Shown piece after piece: positions 57,209 to 64,000 of a stretch of 64,000 nt of DNA. This stretch comes from Okeania sp. SIO1I7. GTDB lineage: Bacteria > Cyanobacteriota > Cyanobacteriia > Cyanobacteriales > Microcoleaceae. The notes under the pieces were generated by a model. The model saw nothing but the letters and a program-made list of their open reading frames with translations, did no database searches and was not told where the DNA came from. The stretch is taken from positions 348,801-412,800 of the forward strand of contig JAAHGF010000013.1 of NCBI GenBank assembly GCA_010672585.1, in the 5' to 3' direction. The stretch's first letter is position 1. Each line of letters starts with the position of its first letter. Made by a program: the position numbers and the translations under genes.

Positions 57209-58111
57209 ATGTTGGAGGCAGGGCTGCAAACGACAGTCCCAAGAGAGTTACTAAGCCCGTCTGGAGGCTTAAATACTAACTTACTCATGTTTTTGAGTGC
57301 TATAGGAATAATAATTTCCTCTACCTGCGGTTACTGGTACTGGCACTTCCCTGGCTGGTGTTGCTTCTTAATGAATGTTCTAGCTTTACACATGGCAGGA
57401 ACAGTCATTCACGATGCGTCCCATAATTCAGCCCATAAGGATCGCTTAGTTAATGCTATTTTAGGTCACGGCAGTGCCTTGATGTTAGGTTTTGCTTTCC
57501 CAGTATTTACAAGAGTACATCTACAACATCATGCCCATGTTAATGACCCAGAAAATGACCCAGATCATTTTGTTTCTACTGGTGGCCCCTTATGGCTAAT
57601 TGCAGCCCGCTTTTTTTACCATGAAATCTTCTTTTTTAAAAGACGACTTTGGCGGAAGTTTGAACTTTGGGAGTGGTTTTTTAGCCGTTTAGTAGTATTC
57701 ACAATTATAGGTGTGTCCATACATTTTGGGTTTGTGGATTATATTTTAAATTATTGGTTTTCTCCTGCTTTAGTCGTTGGTTTAGCTCTAGGGTTATTTT
57801 TTGATTATTTACCTCATCGTCCTTTTCAGGAACGCGATCGCTGGCACAATGCTAGAGTTTATCCAAGTGGCTTTCTCAATATTCTGATTTGTGGACAGAA
57901 TTATCATTTAATTCATCATTTATGGCCTTCTATACCTTGGTATAATTACAAACCTGCTTATGAAGTTATGAAGCCGTTATTAGATGTTAAGGGTTCCCCT
58001 CAATCTTTAGGATTATTGCAAGGAAAAAATTTCTGGAGCTTTCTGTATGATGTTTTTTTAGGAATTAGGTTTCATAAGCACCAGCAAGTTCAACCCCAGA
58101 AAAAGGGGTAA
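57209..58111 (+). CDS. crtR: Beta-carotene hydroxylase CrtR
   Basis: A 300-residue di-iron membrane enzyme of the fatty-acid desaturase superfamily. It adds 3-hydroxyl groups to beta-carotene or related rings to give zeaxanthin-type pigments and myxoxanthophyll precursors. The three histidine boxes are present: HDASHNSAH, HLQHHAHVNDPENDPDH and HLIHHLWPSIPW, with an extra HRPFQERDRWHNAR. About four membrane helices fit the family. I chose ATG at 57209 because GAGGAG lies 11 nt before it; an in-frame GTG at 57197 overlaps that ribosome site. Single-gene unit. Confidence 0.93.
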   Translation: MLEAGLQTTVPRELLSPSGGLNTNLLMFLSAIGIIISSTCGYWYWHFPGWCCFLMNVLALHMAGTVIHDASHNSAHKDRLVNAILGHGSALMLGFAFPVFTRVHLQHHAHVNDPENDPDHFVSTGGPLWLIAARFFYHEIFFFKRRLWRKFELWEWFFSRLVVFTIIGVSIHFGFVDYILNYWFSPALVVGLALGLFFDYLPHRPFQERDRWHNARVYPSGFLNILICGQNYHLIHHLWPSIPWYNYKPAYEVMKPLLDVKGSPQSLGLLQGKNFWSFLYDVFLGIRFHKHQQVQPQKKG

Positions 58112-58458
58112 ATTAACATTAGAAAAAATTGAGTATCATCAATAATTTTTTGGCAACTAATTGAATAATATTTTTGTTAGTTACTATGATTGATTTTTCC
58201 AATATTTCTTTCCTTTGTTCTAGCAAAAGAATTTTGAGACCGCCAGCATTTTTTTGATGATTACTGATGGCTTCTAAATACCATTTGGTATGGAAGCCAA
58301 TCATCAAGAATAGAGAAAAATTTGAAACTTAACTAATATCTTTTAAATATATATTATCAGAAGAATACCATAGCACTACCAATTTTTTTATCGACATTTA
58401 GCTGCTAGAAGAATAATGTTGATGTCGATCAAATTATTCTATTTTTCTAGGAAATATA
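58112..58458. other. Intergenic, no confident gene
   Basis: A 62-codon reverse frame (58119-58307) has no ribosome site and no recognised domain, so I leave it uncalled. The rest is AT-rich. Confidence 0.4.
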
Positions 58459-58848
58459 ATGAACAAAAATGTAATTATTAGATTATTTATTTTATTAGTT
58501 TTCTTAGCTGGAATATTTATAGGATTATGGTTGATTCTGCAAAATAGCTCGCCTTCTGAACAAGCGAAAATATTAGAAAAAGTCTATAAAAAAGGTAATT
58601 ATATTGAAGCAGTAATTTGGTTGATTTTTTCAGGTGCTTTTGCTGTATCCGCGATTAAAAATAGCGGTATAATTAGATTACATAGAATAGTAGCAACATT
58701 CACATTTTTGTTATTTGGCTTATCCGATATTGTGGAAGTACAAACTGGAGCTTGGTGGCATCCTTGGTGGTTATTTGTTTGGAAAAGTTTATGTGTTTTA
58801 TCTATGTTTTGTTTGCTGATATTTTTTGTGAAAATTGTATATAAATAA
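58459..58848 (+). CDS. Small integral membrane protein, four helices
   Basis: A 129-residue protein with four hydrophobic segments: residues 7-27 (IRLFILLVFLAGIFIGLWLI), about 47-63 (YIEAVIWLIFSGAFAVSA), about 74-90 (IVATFTFLLFGLSDIVEV) and about 103-126 (LFVWKSLCVLSMFCLLIFFV). A tryptophan-rich loop (VQTGAWWHPWWLFVWK) joins the last two. It resembles conserved hypothetical membrane proteins of bacteria; no function is known to me. ATG 58459 follows AGGAAATATA. It may be upstream of the broken SDR gene on the same strand. Confidence 0.7.
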   Translation: MNKNVIIRLFILLVFLAGIFIGLWLILQNSSPSEQAKILEKVYKKGNYIEAVIWLIFSGAFAVSAIKNSGIIRLHRIVATFTFLLFGLSDIVEVQTGAWWHPWWLFVWKSLCVLSMFCLLIFFVKIVYK

Positions 58849-59037
58849 CTTTATAGATAGAGGCGATCTGATAATTAGGATAATTAGGAACAAAGAATAA
58901 AAATGATAAATTTAAGTGGAAAAATTATTTTAATTACAGGTAAATCCACTGGAATTGGTGCTAGCGTAGATGATGAAATAGATGTTTGGACTAATATAGA
59001 ATCCGGTTATATAGTATATGTTGATAATTCTATAATT

Positions 59038-59278
<241 letters not shown>

Positions 59279-59372
59279 AATTACTTCAAGCCTTTAATCT
59301 CTCCCACTCCCCCACTCCCCCACTCCCCCACTCCCAACTATACAATAACTATTCAACTGGATTTGATATAAT
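59279..59372. repeat. Tandem CCACTCC run and R2 right end
   Basis: Four to five units of CCCACTC, then AACTATTCAACTGGATTTGATATAA, a degenerate R2 right end. No R2 left end is seen, so a deletion probably joined two elements and removed the SDR middle. Confidence 0.5.
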
Positions 59373-59959
59373 GCTTGGCAACAAACTTTGCAAGTAAATT
59401 TAGTTGCAGTTGCCGATCTATGTCGAGAAGCAATTCGTCATTTTCAGACTCGTAATGGTGGCACTATTATTAATATTGCTAGTCGAGCTGCTTTTCGTGG
59501 AGACGATCCCCAACATATTCACTATGCAGCTTCTAAAGGTGGGGTGATTTCGCTAACTCGTACTATTGCCCGTGGTTTTGCTAAGTCTAATATTTTAGCT
59601 TATGCTGTTGCACCTGGGTTTGTGCGTACTGAGAGAGTAGAAAGTTATCTTCAACAGGTGGGAGAATATTTTGCTACCCACGATATTCCTTTAGGTGAGT
59701 TGGCAACGCCAAAAGATGTTGCTAACGTTGTAGCTTTTTTAGCATCTGGTTTAGCACCTCATGCTACAGGAGCAACTATTGATATTAATGGTGCTTCTTA
59801 TGTGCGATGAAGTATTATATCATACACGCGCTTCAGCAATGCCGAAAAAAAATTTAGCGGTTCTCAGTTCAGTTGCTCGTCAGTAAATATTGAGCATTAA
59901 AAAACTAAAAACCGCTATTCGCTATTTATTATTAAAATATTAAATTGGGGAGATAAAAA

Positions 59960-60562
59960 TTAATTATTAGCTTCAGATATAGCATAGAGCGCGATCGCTA
60001 AACTCAATCGTGCTTGTTCAACTTCTGACAAATCAGACCAAGAAGTAGATTGGATTGTTGCCAAAGTATTTTCTACTGCATCATTTTGACTACCACGCAT
60101 AGAATAAGCTAGAGGACGCGCCATTACTTCCAAATCTTCCAAATCCCAACCAGGTAAAACTTCGCTGACACAATGTACCAATTGGTCTGACAGAGATAGA
60201 ATAGACCCTAAACTATTCACCTGATCGACAACATTAACAGCAATCTTGCCTAACTTGTTGAGTAAATTCTTGGGAGCAAGACCTGAAAACTTCTCAAATA
60301 AGGAATTCTGGATATCAATTACAGAAAACAGTCGATCAGTTTGACTATAAAAATGTTTGCAACCGGAAGTAATTTCCAGATCGGTTATTAAATCAGACAA
60401 TGGTAGTTCCTCTTCAAGAGAATCAAAATAAGTATCTGATTCTGCTGCTTCTGGATTCCAAGGATAGGCAATATCATCAAGAACTATCGAATTTAATAAA
60501 TCCAATTCTACTTGGGTAGAATTATTAGCAGAAAACTGAGAGCGGGAAGGCTGATTATTCAT
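59960..60562 (-). CDS. Unrecognised 200-residue protein downstream of CHAT-FHA
   Basis: A 200-residue soluble protein without signal peptide. The first 65 residues are polar and acidic (SIVLDDIAYPWNPEAAESDT, SLEEELPLSDLITDLEI) and probably flexible. The rest is predicted helical (IDIQNSLFEKFSGLAPKNLL, IAVNVVDQVNSLGSILSLSD, GWDLEDLEVMARPLAYSMRG, SDLSEVEQARLSLAIALYAI). It lies 130 bp after the CHAT-FHA gene on the same strand, so cotranscription is likely. I recognise no family. By analogy with other CHAT loci it could be a substrate or partner of the protease (inference only). Confidence 0.7.
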   Translation of the reverse strand: MNNQPSRSQFSANNSTQVELDLLNSIVLDDIAYPWNPEAAESDTYFDSLEEELPLSDLITDLEITSGCKHFYSQTDRLFSVIDIQNSLFEKFSGLAPKNLLNKLGKIAVNVVDQVNSLGSILSLSDQLVHCVSEVLPGWDLEDLEVMARPLAYSMRGSQNDAVENTLATIQSTSWSDLSEVEQARLSLAIALYAISEANN

Positions 60563-60692
60563 AATTTTATTCCTTAGTAAAAATAATTCATCTTCTATTC
60601 AAATAGAAGTAGGTAATTAGCAATATTGTTATTTCCTACTTAATCAGCTACAAAAGCAATCTAGCTAGTTCCGCAATTCTAACTTAGATTAA

Positions 60693-62369
60693 CTAGCTAA
60701 AATCTTTTGTTGCTTCAATTACAAACTCAAAAGCTTGACCTTGAGAACTGCCAAATTTTACCAGTGTTCCTGACGTTATGGCAACCTCATCACGATGGAT
60801 TCTTTGCCAGTCACCAGACTGATAAATTAAAGTACCAAAACGAGAAATATCTTTTAAGAAATAAATGGGTTGAACCTGTTCGCTCGGAAAACAACGAGAA
60901 AAAATTTCAGCGTGTTTTTGGGAAACCCACCGCTCAAAAATCACCACATCATTTTCCTGAGAACGTCCGACCGCGATCGTACCAGGCCAAATAGGCCAAA
61001 CCTGACCATTATTGTCTTGAGAACGTAAAAAAGCCCTAGAAGTTGAACTACTAATCCAAGTTGGAGAGTTAGTAGGTAGTTGAGTTACCAACTCATCGAA
61101 GAATTGAATTAATTGACCATTGAACTCTGGGTGCATATATAATACTGGCAAAGTCCAAGCTGGTTGATTAAATCTATAGAGAGTTAATAACTGTTGCCTA
61201 GCCACAGCTACTGCTTGATCTATCAACATTCCCTCTCTCAAGCATTGCGCAAAAACTTGAATAAAACTCAAAGCTTCTCCATCGGCAATTTCATCTCGCA
61301 TTCCCAAAACTGCTGGTACTCCATGATGAATTAATACTTCTGCTAGACTACTGCGCGGTATTGCCTGTATTTGACCAGAAGATATATCTGTAGCTGGTTG
61401 TGCTCCCCAGCAAGCATTGAATACTGCCAAGGTTACTCCATTGCGGACCAGAACTTGTGCCAGCTCAGTACCATTAAGAGTAGTGTCAGGTGCTAAAAAT
61501 AACCAACCACCATCTGGGCCTGGTTTACCATGGCCAGCATAAAAAAGTACATTATAAATTTTTTTATCTAGATGAGAAATTAATTCTTCTGGAGTCGGTT
61601 GAATCAATGTATCAACTTTGCAAGGAATAATAGAATTAACTCTATGTAAGTTTTGGTTTGTAATCTCGCGGGGTTTTAAAACCTCAGTTAGTCGAAGTGC
61701 TTCTTCTTCTAGTTCTAATTTGGACAAAGTAGAAAATTGATGGTCTTCAGCTACAGGTGATTGTCCTTGAGGCGCACTTTCCCCAATCACCAGCAGAATA
61801 TTCAAATATGGGGAAGGTGGACGAGTAGGTAAGGAGTGAACATCACTGGTAGTACGACTAAACAGAATTTCCCTACTTAGAGAAAAGGCAGGTAAAGAAA
61901 TTCCTGGTTGCATAATTTCCCAGGGTAGGGCAATTAATTCGGGTGCGCGAATATCCAATCTTACCTGTAAGGGCAGTTCTTGGCCAATGGCAATACCTTG
62001 ACTTTGGTGGAGACTTTGAGCAATTTCTCCTTGAAATAGCCACTGCCACAGACTAATACCCAAATTTTGCATCAGGCGACTGGTACGATTAATTCTGACG
62101 TTGGAACCAGGGGCAGGATTAATATTTGGAGTTGATGCTAAGGCTGGTTGAGGTGTACCTATAGGAATAGCAGGTAAGCTTTGGGGAGAGAATACTTCTA
62201 ACCAAGCCTCCCAAGCTTGTGACAAAGTTTCTGGCCAAATTTGATCGTGGTGGACATATCCGCGCTGGAAAGGAGCCTGCATTACCCAGGTGGCAAAATG
62301 ATTAGCTTCTGGGATATTCAGGCGGGCGATCGCTATATTTAGGCAAGGACTTTCTGGTGGGAAAGGCAT
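60693..62369 (-). CDS. CHAT-domain caspase-like protein with C-terminal FHA domain
   Basis: A 558-residue protein. Residues about 185-410 form a CHAT domain, a caspase-fold cysteine protease. His280 (NVLFYAGHGKPGPDGGWLFL) and Cys320 (AVFNACWGAQPATD) are the expected catalytic pair, and VPAVLGMRDEIADGEALSF is the typical later block. Residues about 455-545 form an FHA domain (GTIAVGRSQENDVVIFERWV, SQKHAEIFSR) that binds phosphothreonine. The first 180 residues contain RAPELIALPWEIMQP, common before CHAT. The FHA part suggests recruitment or control by a Ser/Thr kinase. The following gene encodes a possible partner. Confidence 0.9.
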   Translation of the reverse strand: MPFPPESPCLNIAIARLNIPEANHFATWVMQAPFQRGYVHHDQIWPETLSQAWEAWLEVFSPQSLPAIPIGTPQPALASTPNINPAPGSNVRINRTSRLMQNLGISLWQWLFQGEIAQSLHQSQGIAIGQELPLQVRLDIRAPELIALPWEIMQPGISLPAFSLSREILFSRTTSDVHSLPTRPPSPYLNILLVIGESAPQGQSPVAEDHQFSTLSKLELEEEALRLTEVLKPREITNQNLHRVNSIIPCKVDTLIQPTPEELISHLDKKIYNVLFYAGHGKPGPDGGWLFLAPDTTLNGTELAQVLVRNGVTLAVFNACWGAQPATDISSGQIQAIPRSSLAEVLIHHGVPAVLGMRDEIADGEALSFIQVFAQCLREGMLIDQAVAVARQQLLTLYRFNQPAWTLPVLYMHPEFNGQLIQFFDELVTQLPTNSPTWISSSTSRAFLRSQDNNGQVWPIWPGTIAVGRSQENDVVIFERWVSQKHAEIFSRCFPSEQVQPIYFLKDISRFGTLIYQSGDWQRIHRDEVAITSGTLVKFGSSQGQAFEFVIEATKDFS

Positions 62370-62505
62370 TCAATTTTTTTTAAACTATATTTTAAATGTA
62401 CTCAAAGCAATCTATGCTAATTTACCTATATTAGGGTAGGTCTTAAGCGTTCATTCCATAATGAGACATATATTATTTATTTAGACAGAAAATTTGTTTT
62501 TTCAA

Positions 62506-63261
62506 TTAATTTAACGTGAGAATTTCCACCCCTTCTTCTGTGACAGCGACGGTATGTTCAAATTGGGCGGAAAGTTTTTTGTCTTTAGTAATCACAGTCC
62601 AACGATCGGCTAAAGTCTTAATATTGTGAGTTCCTTCATTGAGCATGGGTTCAACAGTAAAAACCATGCCAGGGCGTAATTTTAAACCTCGACCTCGTTG
62701 GCCATAGTGAGGAATTTGTGGCTCTGTATGAAACTGCCTACCAACTCCATGACCAACCATTTCTCGTACAACAGAAAATCCATTAGCTTCGGCATATTTC
62801 TGAATTGCTGCCCCAATATCTCCAACTCTTGCCCCTGGTTTTATTTCAGCAATCCCTCGTATCATACACTCTTCGGTTACTTTTACCAATTTTCGAGCTG
62901 AGGCTGATGGGTTCCCTACTAAAAATGTTCTGGAGGTATCGCCGTGGTAGCCATCGAGAATGGGGGTAACGTCTATATTGATAATATCTCCGTCTTTGAG
63001 AATTTGTTTGGGGTTGGGAATGCCATGACAAACTACTTCATTAATACTTGTACAGATAGAACCAGTAAATGGAGGATGACCGGGAGGGGTATAGCCAAGT
63101 TGGGCACTGATGGCTCCCTGTGCCTGAGTCCAATTTTCGGCTTCATCATTTAATTGTTGAGTACTAACTCCTGGTTGTACCATTGGCTCAAGATGGTTGA
63201 GTAAATTTGCTGCTAGTTTCCCTACTCGGCGCATTTTTTCTAGTTCTCTGGTGGAAAGCAA
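62506..63261 (-). CDS. map: Methionine aminopeptidase, type I
   Basis: A 251-residue metalloenzyme that removes the initiator methionine from nascent proteins. The metal ligands are visible: two Asp in IINIDVTPILDGYHGDTSRT, His in GHGVGRQFHTEPQIPHYG, Glu in FTVEPMLNEG and Glu in TEEGVEILTLN. The length fits the short type Ia form without an N-terminal zinc finger. Cyanobacteria usually have several map genes. Single-gene unit. Confidence 0.96.
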   Translation of the reverse strand: MLSTRELEKMRRVGKLAANLLNHLEPMVQPGVSTQQLNDEAENWTQAQGAISAQLGYTPPGHPPFTGSICTSINEVVCHGIPNPKQILKDGDIINIDVTPILDGYHGDTSRTFLVGNPSASARKLVKVTEECMIRGIAEIKPGARVGDIGAAIQKYAEANGFSVVREMVGHGVGRQFHTEPQIPHYGQRGRGLKLRPGMVFTVEPMLNEGTHNIKTLADRWTVITKDKKLSAQFEHTVAVTEEGVEILTLN

Positions 63262-63459
63262 TACAATTCCAGATGTTTTTTAGGTGCTTCACGAAATGTT
63301 TGATTGATAATGGTTAAGTTTTTCCAGTTCATGGCCAGATGTGAAGATGTATTTGCTAGACTTTGCCAGCATATTGTAATATAGCAAGGCATAGCACAAC
63401 ACAAGTTAGTCGATTATTTGTATGCTTGATATCAGAAAAATAAGTATTAGGTGTTGAAA

Positions 63460-63657
63460 ATGGGCGGAAAAACAGATTTAGATAGAGTTGTAGCTTATAT
63501 TCCTCCAGAGTGGAAAAAAGAGTTAGAGAAATGGGCAAAAGAGGATGAACGTTCTGTGTCTTGGTTAGTGGGTAAGTTAATTGAGCGAGGTTTAGAAGAA
63601 CATCGAAACCATCAAAATTCTGAAAAAGTAGCTCAACAATTAATAATTAATAATTAA
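63460..63657 (+). CDS. Ribbon-helix-helix type small protein
   Basis: A 65-residue protein: MGGKTDLDRVVAYIPPEWKK, then ELEKWAKEDERSVSWLVGKL and IERGLEEH. The beta strand VVAYIPPEW followed by two helices, with RSVSWLVGKLIERGL in the second, fits the CopG/ribbon-helix-helix fold of small DNA-binding proteins, often antitoxins or plasmid repressors. No toxin gene follows. ATG 63460 has AGGTG about 7 nt upstream. The last residues (LIINN) and the stop come from a TTAATAATTAA repeat, so the native end was probably replaced. Confidence 0.75.
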   Translation: MGGKTDLDRVVAYIPPEWKKELEKWAKEDERSVSWLVGKLIERGLEEHRNHQNSEKVAQQLIINN

Positions 63658-63832
63658 TAATTAATAATTAATAATTACCTCTTCTTTTCAAGGAGAGGAT
63701 TGACTAATCATGAAAATTTCTTCTTCTATTGGTCTGATGGATATGGCTAGGAAATCTTGCCATCCCTCAACCGCTTGTTTCTCCTTTAAAGGAGAGGCTT
63801 AAACCTTAATTATTCGGTAAATAATTGATGAA
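63640..63832. repeat. R7 repeat copy next to the RHH gene
   Basis: Begins with a TTAATAATTAA block, then AATTACCTCTTCTTTTC, GGTCTGATGGATATGG, CTCCTTTAAAGGAGAGGCTT and ends TTATTCGGTAAA. It is a long R7 variant like the one at 52843 but without the nested palindromes. Confidence 0.6.
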
Positions 63833-63924
63833 TAAGAGCTGATTTATAAAGTAAATCTAAAGAAAGTTAAGTTATAAGTGAATATAGTGTTATTCTTTAC
63901 TATACTTGCTCCATTTTATAACTA

Positions 63925-64000
63925 ATGAGTCGTCTACCTGCGATCGCCAACCCTCAACGTCAACCATACCCAAGTGATATGAGTGACTCAGAATGGCAAA
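63925..64000 (+). CDS. IS5-family-type transposase, first 25 codons (runs off the window)
   Basis: The open frame from ATG 63925 reads MSRLPAIANPQRQPYPSDMS then DSEWQ and continues past the end. YPSDMSDSEW is the usual N-terminal motif (YPSDLTDAEW) of IS5/IS4-like transposases that carry the DUF4096 domain. The upstream 90 bp are AT-rich and should hold the left end of the IS. A start at the later ATG (63978) is possible. Confidence 0.75.
   Translation, partial: MSRLPAIANPQRQPYPSDMSDSEWQ

Noticed and set aside
58119..58307. 62-codon reverse frame after crtR
   Set aside because: No ribosome site, no recognised domain, AT-rich codons typical of non-coding DNA in this window.

Overview
The window is cyanobacterial chromosome. 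It carries psbU (photosystem II), apcD (allophycocyanin B), btpA (photosystem I biogenesis), por and chlB (both protochlorophyllide reductases), two GUN4-domain proteins, crtR (carotenoid hydroxylase) and many copies of the cyanobacterial HIP1 octamer GCGATCGC. The DNA is AT-rich, only about 60% coding, and packed with short interspersed repeats and IS200/IS605-type tnpB genes. That resembles marine filamentous cyanobacteria of the Trichodesmium/Okeania type, but this is inference from style and the genus is not proven.

Layout. 1-6515: a partial AEC-type permease, a broken AI-2E family permease, a small membrane protein, a GUN4-domain protein, an SGNH hydrolase and btpA. 6516-8694 is gene-free and repeat-rich. 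8695-12184: a CHASE2-PAS-GGDEF diguanylate cyclase and a small secreted peptide. 13206-18557: psbU, a tnpB remnant, an FHA-adenylate cyclase, a DUF3120 membrane protein, uppP and apcD. 18902-22241: a broken tnpB, an intact tnpB and rlmD. 22436-23513: a Uma2-family gene cut by three different mobile repeats. 23858-30008: a truncated repeat protein and an array of four TRAP-type solute-binding protein genes, one of them disrupted by a tnpB element. 30828-38121: por, a basic HTH protein, a kinase-GUN4 fusion, chlB and a TPR protein. 38634-42409: a DoxX-like protein, a pentapeptide-RidA gene split by a repeat, and a secreted pentapeptide protein. 43295-49999: a Ser/Thr dehydratase, a NUDIX hydrolase, small or decayed genes, aspS and tRNA-Gln. 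50723-58848: a DnaJ-TPR membrane protein, pyk, a frameshifted tnpB, crtR and a membrane protein. 58903-64000: a broken SDR gene, a 200-residue protein beside a CHAT-FHA protease-like protein, map, a ribbon-helix-helix protein and the start of an IS5-type transposase.

Most genes stand alone. Plausible transcription units are the FHA-cyclase with DUF3120 and the CHAT-FHA gene with its 200-residue neighbour. The functional themes are chlorophyll synthesis and light harvesting, nucleotide second messengers (one c-di-GMP and one cAMP synthase) and periplasmic organic-acid capture by the TRAP binding proteins, whose permease genes are not in the window.

The strongest structural signal is mobile. 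I can define at least seven families of short non-coding repeats, here called R1 to R7. Several show terminal inverted repeats and clear target duplications: R1 4 bp AT-rich, R2 TAA/TTA, R3 8 bp, R4-R6 TA. They have split, truncated or re-terminated at least seven genes. Smaller palindromic inserts of about 24 to 55 nt sit inside other genes and inside the repeats themselves.
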